NCBI GenBank assembly: GCA_964036315.1
Contig: OZ038498.1
Coordinates: 5,004,778-5,068,777, forward strand
DNA length: 64,000 bases
Direction of reading: 5' to 3'
From: Acanthosepion esculentum
Lineage: Eukaryota > Mollusca > Cephalopoda > Sepiida > Sepiidae
Shown here in pieces: positions 11,243 to 23,060 of this stretch. The translations under genes were made by a program, and so were the position numbers. The notes under the pieces were generated by a model. The model worked only from the letters and a program-made list of their open reading frames with translations. It was not told the DNA's origin and did no database searches. Position 1 is the first letter of the stretch, and each line of letters opens with the position of its first letter.

Positions 11243-11401
11243 TCATTTTCCCAGACTGAATGATAACTTTGGTCGGGCATTTTTCTTGTTTAAAATCCTG
11301 TCTTGTTCCTGTTTTACTCGTTTCCTCTCCTCTTCCTCCATCCTTTGCTTCTCCTCAAGGATTTTACGCTGCTCCTCAACCAATTTCAACTGTTCTTCCG
11401 C
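11243..11401 (-). CDS. ARGLU1: ARGLU1, terminal coding exon with stop codon
   Basis: Terminal exon with 52 sense codons and TGA at 11245-11243. The product starts AEEQLKLVEEQRKILEEKQR, passes through a basic/acidic helix, and ends in RPKLSFSLGK. The ARPKLSFSL tail is diagnostic, since vertebrate ARGLU1 ends SRPKLSFSLKTQD. The octopus-type tail is therefore two residues shorter after SFSL. The acceptor TTTTTCAG follows a strong pyrimidine tract, and the phase-0 junction joins ...ARRKL to AEEQL exactly as in the family. The previous exon is 34 kb upstream, an extreme intron for so small a gene. Reading through the acceptor on the same strand extends the open frame into the intron by about 40 codons, but that extension is low-complexity and not part of the protein. 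Confidence 0.96.
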   Translation of the reverse strand, partial: AEEQLKLVEEQRKILEEKQRMEEEERKRVKQEQDRILNKKNARPKLSFSLGK

Positions 11402-14400
11402 CTGAAAAAGAACAAAAGAAATTATAAAATAAAAAAAATGGGGGGAGGGGGAAATCAAATAACGTAAGGACACAAAACATAAAACAGTATATAAATCTAT
11501 TTGGAATTTGATAGACTGCATAAGATGAGCATTTCCTGAAGAAAATGTCAGTCCTATTAATTTTTTTCAAAACCAATAAGAGTTTTTTCTGTTTTTAACT
11601 GTATACAATATTAGTGAACAACCTTTTGCTGATAGATGGTCTTTTCACCCCTTTTTAGGCTCTAGGTCAATTTCAGTTAAGTTAGGTCAATATTAAATGC
11701 CAGTCTACAAGATATATAGACAAGAATATTAAAACAGGCCCACCACAATCTTCTGAAAGCATAAAAATAAACATTTCTAAGTATACAATTTTTTTTTTTT
11801 TAACAATTAAGTAATCAACAAGATCAAGTTGTATGTTAAAGCCTTTCTTAGGTGAGAAATCAACAATATTGCCCTTAAACTGTTGGTGGTAACCAAGTTA
11901 GGTGTGACTCATTTTCTACTAAATAATGTACAAGGTTAGAAACTTATAACATTTTCATTTTTCCTCAGGCAAAAGAATTTACAAAATGTTTGTTGGTAAA
12001 TTCAGCAATCAAGACAATGAGGAAACTCAAAGGAAAACGCCCCACTCCAACTGAGGACACAGTTGTGATAAGATATAGATTGATGCTATCACTTCTTCAA
12101 GTATTAACATTTTCCAAAGATAAGAAAACATTTTAAGCAAGAAATGTGGATGAAAAATCAGGTTGTACATTCAGAAACAGACCCACACATTGTGTTATGC
12201 AATTATCACCGTGTGGTGTGCCAAGACTGCATAACAAAAGTAATGCAAGACTAAAGATGTCAAGTTTTCTCTTTGAAATGTGAATGTTGGTAAAAGCCAA
12301 TATCAACAAACACTGAAGAGCCTGACTTCAATTGCTGAGTGTTGCAGTCAAGTACGAGAAAAACCAGATTATTCTATTTTGGAATCAAAGAATATCCTGA
12401 GTGTAATGAAATTACTTTGAAAGCCTTTTTTAACATTTCATTCAAAATACCTCATCAAGGAGCTTCTCAGCCTCAAATGTTATTAAAACAAAATACAGAA
12501 TCACAATAGATATCTATCCTCATTTGTGTATGGCAACCATAAGGAACCAAGCTAAGATGACAAAGGAAAAGTCAAGTTCATCTTTCATATTAGAAACGGG
12601 TCAGATAGTTTTAATCTATTTATTATAATTTGACATTTAGTTATAACTACATGATTTTAATAATTTTTCCGAGATTTTTTTTTTTTTTTACAAAATAAAA
12701 AAAATAAATTAGAAGACTTATGTACTTTTAATATATTCATTATATTTTCTGGTAAAGATCAAAACTGTTATTGTTAAATTCTTATAGCATTGTTACATGG
12801 TTGTACTGACGCATTTTTTGAAAAATAGGAAATTGCCATTTCTTGAAAAGAAACCAGTATAAAGCCACTGATGTTCATTTTATTATGGGTTCTACTATTA
12901 TGTCTACACTGGTTTGGAAAAAATACTAAGCACCGGTTAGTTTATAACAAATGCTAGTGCCCAACATTTCCGTATTTTCAGATTATATATCTATCAACAA
13001 CAGGTAATATAAATTTCATAAAAACATATATTGTCAGCAGGTAATATAAGTTTAGTAAATGTACTAGCACACATGCAGAGCAGCAGAAATGTTAATATGA
13101 ATTTTCAATATTTTATTGATCACATAGGAATAAAAAATTTCACACAAGATATGCTGTAGAAAATAAGTTTGTCAGTCTTCAGTATCAAATCGTTTGAAAT
13201 TACCACTAATCAAAGGAATTTTCCACAGAAAATCACCAAATAGACACTGTAGCTGCATTAATTTGTGTTTGGAGAAAATAGATTAATTCTCTCATCTTAA
13301 AATATTTTCTACAAATCAGAATTAAAGAGTTTTTCCTATTATTTCCCACCAAATCAAGAAATAGAAAGCACGAAAACGTTATCTTCAAGAATCTGGATTA
13401 AAACATTTGGTTCTAAGAGTGAAACAGACACTTGTAATTGTTTACTCTGCTTTAAGCAACAGACGCGCGCATTTGGCTGCAGTTGTATGCAAAATGTCAT
13501 TTGAAGCACTCGTCTAAGTTTGGAGAATTTCTAAGCAAAGCAATCTTCTCAAATGTGTCACCATGTCAGTATGAATACAGACTTTGAGGATAAGCAGTAT
13601 TTAAAAACAAAACATTAAGAAAAATAAAAAAAAATATTTTACTGATAACAACAGAGACTCTCTGCTTTAAGGTTTACATTTGTTAGCCCCCCCCATCAAT
13701 TATTGACCAACTTAAAATATTTTAAGTTGAAATTAAAAATCTACCCAAAACAAACTAATCTTCCAATGACGGTTCAACGGAAAATAGTAATTTCATGAGT
13801 AATTGTCAAAATTTTGACATGTCCCTTTTTTTTCTTTTTTTTTTTACTTAAATTATAATGAAAAATATTTTTTAAACATTTATGGTTAATCAGCATCATT
13901 TAAATGCCATTGTGAGTGGCTTGCAAAATGTTTAACTGATTGAGTGATTTGAGTGAATAACTGTTGACAGATAAAATGACCTACATGTCATTCTAATACC
14001 CCCCCCCCACCTCAACCCTCAGTGTTATATTCTGATTGAGCCTAAAAGCCATCTTGTTAATGCTTAATTTTCAAAAACAGATTGAACTAGTGTTTGGGGG
14101 GGGGGGGGGCTTACTTCCTATATTTTTTATGTTGACCCTGAAATATTACAGATCTATCATCATAAAAATTGTCTTTCAAGGATAGGAAGAAGAAAATGAC
14201 CAATTTCCCCTCAACTGAACTAAATTTGTATCAAACAAAATACAATTATTTTTTTTATTAAAAATAAATAAATAAAAACAAAAAATAAAATAAAATGAGA
14301 GAAAGAAATTTATTTGTGAAATTCAGATATAGAATTTTAAAATATTTTTGTTTATTTTTGTCCAGAAATAAAATATTTAGTAAATGTTTGAAGTTTTAAG

Positions 14401-17400
14401 ACCTTTATGTAAAGAATGCATAAGAGTATAAAACCATGAAGATCTTTAGAAGGACTCTACCAAAAGCGGGCTTTCCTTCTCAGAGGAAGACTCAGAGAGA
14501 TTGACAATCATATTCAATTAATAGAAATTTGTGGAAATCATTTTTAATGAAAAAAAAAAAAAAAAGAAAAGTTTTTTTTAAAAACTATCAAAATACAACA
14601 CTATATATTCAATGATTCTATATTTTTTAATAAAATACTAATGAAGTCAGCATAGTGAAAGAAAAACAATTATTCAAGGATATTGAATTCATTCAAATAT
14701 CAAATAAATAAATGTCAATAAAAAGAATTTGGCATTTTTTTCTTTTCATATACAATCAAGCAATATAAAACTAAAAAGTTACCAAAATAGTAATATTATG
14801 CTTTCTTTTATTTTCATTTTTAAAGTAAAGCACCTGGATTGATTCTATATGTTTTTTAAAAGTGTACACAATTTCTCCAGTATTTATATTTAAAATTTTC
14901 ATATAAATAAAAAAAATCATGATTTTCATCAACAAATTAAAGTGGGAGGGGGTTCGTATTCAAATAAAAATATTCACCTAATTTCATTTCATCAATTAAA
15001 TAAGTGCTGAAAGTTTTATTTGATTGCAATAAGTTAATTTCCTATAGATTCTAAAATCTTACTATCTTCCGTCAAAAAATTATTTTCATAAATTATTGTT
15101 ACACTTTTCAATAAAAAAACTTTTCAAACAAAACTATTTTATTTTAGAATTAAAAAAATTTTTTTTTCAATTATGGCATAAAGATAATGCTGATAAGAAC
15201 TTTTTTAAGTTTATTTTTCTTCACATGTCACCAAAATGTCATAAGGACTAGAAATCAATCATAACTGATTTATATAATTATCAACAGATTATGCAAAACA
15301 GATTCTTGACAATTATCATTTGAAAAGATTGGTTGGTTTAGTGGCAAAATGTAAATTGGATGCTTGGATTTAGCTTTTTAAGTCAATCTCATGCATATTA
15401 CAATCAGTTTAGATTTTTTGTTCAAGTTTCAAAATCCATCAACTAGTTTGAGAAATGTGAACCTGCAGAGCCTATATTCATTATTCATGTCAGTTAAGAG
15501 CAGAAAAATCCATTCTCCATGCAGAATAGAAAGAAAACAGAAACTAAGTGAATGTTTGAATAGTATAACAAAAGGTGATTACAAGTGCAATCTGCATTCA
15601 GTTAGCATTTGCACAAACCACATGAGAATTTTTAGATTTAATAAGAAAACAAAGTTAATTTCTGCCTGTTTTGTTCATCAGATTTAAAAAAAAAAGATGA
15701 AGAGAGAAACAAAAAGTAGAAAAGAAAACAATACATTGAAAAAATAAAAGCAAATCAGTAAATATGTTGAACTGAAAATGAAATTTAAAAAATTGGAGGA
15801 AACATTAAAATAGAGAAAATTTTAATAAAGGGGGGAGGGAGAGGGGGAGAGAGAAATGTGTTTATTTCTTAAATCTGTGTCCTGTTTTCCCCATGTGACG
15901 TGGTTTTGAAGGCCAATTTGTTATTAAAACAATGTTGACTAGATTCTGCTTAATTTAAACTGACCATTTGATATTGACAGGACACATTGAAAACAAAATG
16001 GACAGAGGAAAACAGCGTATAACCTACCAAGCAATCCTGAGTAAATAGATGATAGAACAGGATTTAGAAGAGATAACAAAAAAAATACAAAGTTTATTAA
16101 GCGATACAAAGGATAGGAAGTTGCAGAGCCATGATCGGCAACATCATGAAAGGACACGGCACATAGAAGAATATATGAAATCACTAATGGAATTACAGTG
16201 AACAAACATAACCATTGGTATTCATCCTTTAGAGATTAATGTATGTCTATCACGAGGACTAATTTGAATAAAGAAAATGTATTTAAAAGGGAATAAAATA
16301 ATGTCAAGCTAAAATGTGGGTAATTTTTTTTTTTTTAAGAACAGAATGCTAAAAACAAAACACACACACACACACACACACAGAAGACTGATATTAGCCA
16401 AACTAAATTCAAATTATTCTGAATTATAAGTTATCTAAACAAAATAATTTCTATTGTCACATAATTCTTTTTTTTTTTATAAACATTTATTGTACCCTAA
16501 TGTAATTTACTCACAACTTCTTTACATTACTTTTGAAATTTTTCTTTCTCTAATCATTAAAAGTTTCCTTCTTTAGTAAAACCTTTACTAATGATAATAT
16601 TGAAATTCTTCCAGGCAATAAAATTAACAACAATTAGTTATATAATTAACACAAATACAAAATTATCACTTAGCTAATTGATGTTATCATTTCCTTTGTA
16701 TAACTTTAAAAATGCTATTATGCAATATGGCTTGTTGTCTGTAACTAAATGTTCCAATTTTTCCTTTCTTTTCAGGAGTATTTAAATGATAGGCTGAATA
16801 ATTTTTGAATTGATGTGACCCACAAAAAAGAGTGTAGATGACATCCATTTCAGTCAGTGCATACTTTGTAAAGTTCAAAAAGGTTCATCAGCTTCAGAAA
16901 CTGTGAGGAATATTTATTACATTATTGCCTATGGAAATCAAGCCAGAAAATGCTAACAATAGTTTTACCCAATTTTGGTCACAGGGAATTTTACCTTCAA
17001 ACATTTTATTCCTATTTCAGTCAATCAACTTCAATCAATCTCTCTGAATTCTAAGTGAGGAAAATCCTAAGCAGACAACACACAAGGAATGATAACAACT
17101 CAAGGGAAGCCATACAGCAGTCATAACCTAATCCATGTAAAGTGTTAAAATTTGATTAAGGACTTCCACATGACAAGTAGTTCTCAACTGGAAGAATTGA
17201 CATCAGTTTGGCATTAAGGATGAAACATGCTACTGGATCATATTTTTGTATAGAGGATCTTCCTAAGGAAGTGGATGAAAAGTGGATCCTTTACAATCAT
17301 ATTCAGTGAAAAAGAGAATAGTTATAACCCATTGAAAAGTAGTGAAGTAATGCGCTTACCAAAGGCTGGTCTTTACCATGAAGTATGGAATTGTACCATG

Positions 17401-19500
17401 AAAGTCCGCTCTGAGAGAGACTGTTCTCAACTGGAAGCACTACACCAAGTTTTGTTGTAAAAGTGAGCTTTACTGATCAAATGTAAAGATGTGTTACTCT
17501 TGCAATGACAAAATGCAAGACAGGAAAAGATTTTTCTGCTCTAAAATATAAATGCTCTACATCACCCACCTTACTCACTCACTCACTCTCTACAATTATC
17601 AACTTTTCTAGCTTTTCAAAAAATAATGCACCAGTTACAAAGAGGTTAAAAATTAAATGTTTTCTATGTCAAAAGGTTGGTTTATCTCTTAATACCCCTA
17701 TTATCATATATGCCTTTAGGTAAATTCCATTGTTTAAAAAAAATATATTTTTAAGATTTTCATAAAACCCAAACATATGAAACTAGATTTACACATTTTC
17801 TTGAGAAAAAATAAAAATGAATTTTCTGGACATTACTTTATATTTCAGATTACTTGTTTTAGTTTCCCCAATGGGATTTCTCTAGTTATTGTTATACGTT
17901 CAGCATGAAGTGGGCAATAAATTACATTTTCAAAATCCCAAACTGAACCCAACTCATAAAATTAAACAAATTTTTAGAAACATTTTGCATAATCGTTGTC
18001 TAGGGTAGCTAATTGATAGAAATCCAAGGTCCGAAACTTCATCTAGTTATGACCCTCCCCCACACTTTCTCCTCTTTGAAAAACATAATTTAAAATGTTT
18101 TTTTCAAAATCACTGCTAATTTTTCTTAAAACATGCCTAGAAAATCTGCAGATAGATTATCTATTATCAGCCAAGTGATGACAGATGAAGAGATCTTAAA
18201 TGAAAAATGGACACTCACACCTTGACCAAAACAATTACAGAAGCTGGCAAATTGTGAACTTTAGAATGGTTGGCCAAACATTGGCTAATTGCCAATCAAT
18301 ATTAATGCCAAAAATGTCACTGTTAACCTGGACTGAACAGAAATGGTAAAAAAGTGAATAAATATGTATGGAAAAAAAAAAAATCTGTAAAAGGTTTATT
18401 TCATTTTTTTTACTCAAAAATCATCAGCTTGGATCTCATACAAGTGACCCTCTTTATTTACTATTGGAGTAAAAATTAAGCTGCAACATATTTAATCTTG
18501 CAAATAAACAATCTAATAATGTTTAACATTTTTGTTGTCAATTCTCAAGGGAAAAAAAAAAGGGTATAAATCCACTTTCATATGTGTGGGTTTTATTAAA
18601 ATTCTAAAAGTAGCTTTTTAAAAATTCTCAAGAGAGTATACAGTAATTGCAGTGCCAAGAGAAAAACCTTGACACATTTTAGTTTTTAATAGATACATTT
18701 ATTAAACTTTGCTGAATTTTATATCCAAAGCATGACTTGCTCACTCATTAGGATTATGTAACTGAAAATGAAGGATCTATTAACTTTGTAATTAGTCATT
18801 AACTAATAAGTGAATTACATCTAAACAGACAAGATTTTTGCCAACCAAAATATTTAGCACACATTAGCTTTTTCCTTTAATCTAATCGCAACTACAACTA
18901 TTCCTATTTCCTCTCAATTAAAACATTTTATATAAAACTAAGACAAGTCTATTGCACATTTGTACTGTCATCAACTTTGTTGTACAAAAAGTTTATCCTG
19001 CACCTGCAGACAACTCCACTCAACAAATGTTAATGAATTTAAATTTTACAGTTGTGTTGTTATATCCTGCTATGGCATCAGGATAGAAGATCTTGATTGA
19101 TATTGAAAACTAAGCTATTGCAAATTGAGGAAATGACATTTACAGTAGAAAGGGAAGTAATACATATGTATAATACAAAGTTCATAATATCTCATGTGTC
19201 AAATTATATCTTGTAAGCGTTTTTTTTTTTAAATCAAATTTTGAATACAGCTGTATGCAAATGAATTAATCCTCAATTTTCAGAATTGAAATTTTCCAAA
19301 GCCATAAACATTTTACATTTATCATAACTGTCTTTTGATATTCATTGCAAATGTGGACATATATAGTCATGAATATTTTGGGTAAAGATATAAGAAGCAT
19401 TTAAAATGGATTTTGATAATCTTAACACATTACCAGAAAAAAGAAATGATGTAAGTAGACATTTTAAAATAAACACTTGTAGAGTCTGTCTATATTTCTG
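11402..19500 (-). other. ARGLU1: 3' part of the 34-kb ARGLU1 intron, no recognisable elements
   Basis: Intronic, AT-rich sequence. I see no transposon ends, transposase fragments, LINE coding remnants or RNA genes across about 8 kb. It holds homopolymers: C10 at 13999-14008, G14 at 14096-14109, T and A runs, and a (CA)n microsatellite at 16358-16382. The lack of recognisable mobile DNA contrasts with the transposon-dense 19.5-43 kb part of the same intron. Confidence 0.5.
16358..16382. repeat. (CA)n microsatellite
   Basis: Uninterrupted CA dinucleotide run of about 12 units in the last ARGLU1 intron. Confidence 0.95.
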
Positions 19501-19515
19501 AGATGAGGTATTATG

Positions 19516-19707
19516 TACAGTATTTACATTATTCGGACTATTGTCCTCATCTTTGTCGCCATAACAGTCTACCCCAGCGATCGAAATAAAGGGTTCGGTT
19601 CGAAATTCCAACCACCTGAAGAAGGCCGGAGCGTACAACGGCCGAAACGTTGTGACAAATATGGCGACAAAGATGAGGACAATAGTCCGAATAATGTAAA
19701 TACTGTA
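19516..19707. mobile_element. Compact fold-back element with perfect 48-bp arms
   Basis: Arms at 19516-19563 and 19660-19707 are perfect inverted complements over 48 bp (outer end TACAGTATTTACATTATTCG). The 96-bp spacer holds AATAAAGGGTTCGGTTCGAA, then the hairpin motif CCTGAAGAAGGCCGG...CGGCCGAAACGTTGTGA at 19614-19654. The same motif recurs, more diverged, at 33080-33120 (minus), 33335-33370 (plus), 35785-35815 (minus), 38888-38930 (plus) and inside the 40-kb copy. Perfect arms imply a recent copy or gene conversion. The short apparent proteins across it are translation artefacts. Confidence 0.85.
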
Positions 19708-19816
19708 AACACTTGTAATTTAAAAAAAAAAAGACTTCTTTGTATGCAAGTACAATGAAACTGCCATAATTTAAAAAAATAGTTGCTGAATCATTTGAGC
19801 TCATATTTCCTGTGTA

Positions 19817-21135
19817 CAGGGTGCGATGGGCAAATTGTCACCATTACATATTTTTCATTTCGTACATGCACGTTTTTTTTTTTGGTCACCTGCACAGTAT
19901 AGTAGGGTCAGTTGAGCACCATCTTTGAAAAAAAAAAAACACCATGATGCAATTCACTCCATCAGAAATTTGGAAATGGCATACTGTACTGCTTGGCATT
20001 CACACCAGAAGCTCCAATACGACCATTTCAAAGTATTTGGGTGTCAATCTGAGAACAGTGCAGAGGATTTGTAAAAAGATGGAGGAGTAATGGCGATTAA
20101 AAAAGTACGGCAGTTTGGGAAAACTCACTCTAATCATTCACACACAAGCAGGAGGAAAGAATTCCCAAAATATGTTGGTGAGACAAACAGACCATGATTG
20201 ACAATGATCCCACCAAGTCAATCTGGTCCATAACCAGGGAAACAGGAGTGTCTGAGTTTCTTATCAGGTAGGCAGTGCATGAAGACATTTGGTATTTCTC
20301 ATACAAAATGAGAAAGGGCCAATTTTTATCTCAAGCCATGAAGGACAAGAGGAAAGACCATGCTATGAAGCTTTTGAAGAAACCCAAGCATCCCGTCCAA
20401 ATGAACATCCTTTGGTCTTACTCAGAGAAAAACTTCTGCCAGGATAGGATGGTGAACACTCAATACAACCATTAGAACAACCGTTGACTTGCTGTATCTC
20501 CAAAAGACGTACTGAGAGTGATGTAAACCAAATATACAGTCAACATCACGGTGTTTGAAGTGATCACTAGTGATGGCGTTGTTATGCCTCCATTCATATT
20601 GCCACGGGGTCTCAGACTCAACATGGAGGCCTACATCAAATGCCTTGAGGAGATAGTGCTGCCCTGGGTCAAGAGGGTGGCTGCTGGAAGACCCTATGTC
20701 TGGCAATAGGATTCTGTACCATGCCATACAAGCAGGAGAACCCAGTCACGGCTGTCAGACAATTTCTGCAACCACACCTTACATCTGGCCACCTAATTCC
20801 CCAGAATGGAACCCCCTTCATTATTATGTGTGGGGCACAGTTGAGTGAGAGACCAACAAAACTATTTGTAACACCAAAGAAGAAAAGAAGACAAGGATTG
20901 TGGCAGCATTCACCAACTTAAACAAGACCATCCAGAAGAATCTGTCTATATTGTAAATAGTGTACCATCCAGGAGAGTTGCAGGAGATTCCAAAGTCGTC
21001 TGGAGGCCATGGTTGAAGCTCTTTAGTATTTCAAGATATTTTTGTGCAATTTTGATAAATATAATGTTAAAATGAGATGTCAGCGTTATTTTCATTTTTG
21101 CCTAATTTAGATGATAATTTATTCATTGCACCCTG
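19817..21135 (+). mobile_element. Tc1/mariner-superfamily transposon, near full length, inactivated
   Basis: The element is 1319 bp, starts CAGGGTGCGATGGGCAAATT and ends with the inverted CACCCTG, flanked by TA duplications (19815-19816 and 21136-21137). The transposase relic starts at ATG 19944 (MMQFTPSEIWK) and shows a helix-turn-helix stretch (TISKYLGVNLRTVQRI). Further on come HEDIWYFSYKMRKGQFLSQ, WSYSEKNFCQD, PPFILPRGLRLNMEAYIKC, LPWVKRVAAGRPYV and DSVPCHTSRRTQS. Stops and frameshifts interrupt it. The first catalytic site, normally of the form SDEK, reads SEK with the aspartate missing, so the copy could not be catalytic even if repaired elsewhere. It could still be mobilised in trans if a functional relative exists. 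Confidence 0.85.
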
Positions 21136-21769
21136 TACATGTAGAAAATGTATATGAACTCATAAAATTCAAAATCTTAATTGATTACAAACTAATGTGA
21201 TATTTGTACAAAGATATCAAATTTTATTAACTTTTGTTCTTTATGAAGATATTTGATTAATTGATTGGTTCTTACAGTTTATCAAACCTTTTATAGGTTA
21301 TGTAAAACCTTTTAGATAAGAATTCTTTGGGATATAATAATGATTTATTCATACAAGTCCTACTAATTAACCCATAGCTGGAGGAAGAGGTAGATTTTTA
21401 TTCTTATCAAAAGTATTAGTGAATATAACAACGTGAATTGGAATTACTCTGCTCTCAGATTTCCATTACACCCCCACCCAGTACTCTCAAGCCTGATATG
21501 GCCACATAAGCCAAAGATATTTGAATATCTTTTGAAAGTGAATAACAATTCTTCTTCAAATATATTAGTTATATTATGGAATATTTCAAATGGACTATGT
21601 ACATCATCAATATCAAAATAAAATAATTGTTAAGTATTTTTCACTTTATACAAAAAGAATTGTGATTAGGTTATGAAGGAATAATAATATCCCAAGATTA
21701 TTGCCTAGTGGAAGGCAAGGCAAAAATATAAATCATGGATCCAGATTAATTTTTTAAACATTCTCCTAG

Positions 21770-22165
21770 AAGCTCCCTGAAAAACAACTTTAAACACCTT
21801 TACAGCTATATTTGAACTGTCTCAAAATCAATGTTTCCTTAATAATAAAAAAAACAAACACACACGCACACAAAACTCTATCATTTACAGCTGTCAGTAG
21901 CATAATAAAAGCCTCATATTGAGGAAATATTTTGATCTATTCAAGGTTTGTTTGTTTTCATGCTAATACTGAATGTAATAAAAAATAAATTAAAAAAGCT
22001 AAAATATTAAAGTTTTAAAATTGAATAAATACAGAAGTAAATTAGTTAAATTTTACTGCTTTTTTTTTTTAACCTTTCCAGTTAAATCCCCTTGAATAAT
22101 TTTACACAGAAATGTTATCATTTTTCATGCTCAGATGAACTTACATCATAGTTTAAGAATTTATT
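21770..22165 (+). repeat. Dispersed repeat R1, copy b, 5' part
   Basis: Reference copy of R1. AGTAGCATAATAAAAGCCTC, AAAGCTAAAATATTAAAG, TTGAATAATTTTACACAGAA and ATGTTATCATTTTTCATGC correspond in order to segments at 3430-3605 and 4825-4910. It includes a small CA/CG-rich run at 21855-21875. Noncoding. Confidence 0.6.
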
Positions 22166-22795
22166 AAAGCAAAACTAGCTTGGTACCTGATGCTTTACTG
22201 ATGGCAAGATGATCCAATTTCAAATCTAAATTCTTTGTCCATTTAAAATACTACCTTTATTAGAAAATATATTCAGTTTAAATACAGAATTCATAAAAAT
22301 GACTTCAAAGGGCATAATTTTTTTGTTACCTAGTTGATGCCAGACAAAAATGGAAATTAGCCCGTGACACAGATGTTCACTTAAATTTCATTCAAATTGT
22401 GTAACTGCATTTGTGTTTGAGCATGTATATTTTAATTCAACCATAGGCCTAAAGATATTTTTTATAAAATTTAAAAAAATAAATTAATAAATGAATAATT
22501 CTATTAGCTACTAGATAATTTCTGAAAAGTTTAAAAATCTCATGATTATCTAATTTTTTAGGGTGTGTGTGTGTGTGTGCATGCGCGCATAAATAAAATC
22601 ACGCCACTCCCAACATTGATTTTATTGCTCATTCCAGGTTATGGCTTGTGCAGACTAGTGTATGTGTGTGTACATTAAATGGTACAAACAAACATAAATC
22701 ACACAACACAGATATACATATTATGTAGTCATATGCAGATAGTGCATGATGGACAGAGAATCAGCTCTTCTTTTATAATATAGATTACTTCTTAC
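22166..22795 (+). repeat. Dispersed repeat R2, copy 1, inserted in R1
   Basis: Closely similar to 58050-58737: GATCCAATTTCAAATCTAAA, TTCTTTGTCCATTTAAAATAC and TTAGAAAATATATTCAGTTT are shared almost base for base, and both end in CAGAGAATC-GCTCTTCTTTTATAATATAGATTA. A (TG)n run at 22563-22580 lies inside. The other R1 copies (4.9 kb and 27 kb) lack this block, so R2 appears to be a separate element that inserted into R1. No protein homology is seen, so it is probably non-autonomous. Confidence 0.65.
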
Positions 22796-23060
22796 CATTT
22801 AGTACTAAAGTTTTTCACCTTTAGAGATAGTACAAATATCCAAATTCATGTTCTTCAAACTTCATTTTTCATTAATCAGTTTAAAAAATGTGTGTTTGTG
22901 TACACATAGACACGCATGTAATCCATTTATTAAAAGCTCACCAATATTGGTGAAATGTAATTTCTTTTTATTTTAATTAGTTACTTTTAGAATAATTATA
23001 ATAGAATGTTAATTAAAAATATTGCATCATCCCAAACTAATGTTCTATCATTGATGGAAT
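22796..23060 (+). repeat. Dispersed repeat R1, copy b, 3' part
   Basis: Continues R1 after the R2 block: ATCCATTTATTAAAAGCTCA, GGTGAAATGTAATTTC, TAGTTACTTTTAGAATAATT and TTAATTAAAAATATTGCATC match 5850-5965 and 27285-27400. Confidence 0.55.

Noticed and set aside
11402..11521. N-terminal extension of the last ARGLU1 exon as a separate 92-aa gene
   Set aside because: The frame runs through the polypyrimidine tract and AG acceptor. The added residues are low-complexity intron sequence and the family joins exactly at AEEQL.
19513..19758. Apparent small protein containing NKGFGSKFQPPEEGRSVQ
   Set aside because: It is a read-through of the fold-back element. Similar frames at 33243-33452 arise from another copy and depend on repeat sequence.
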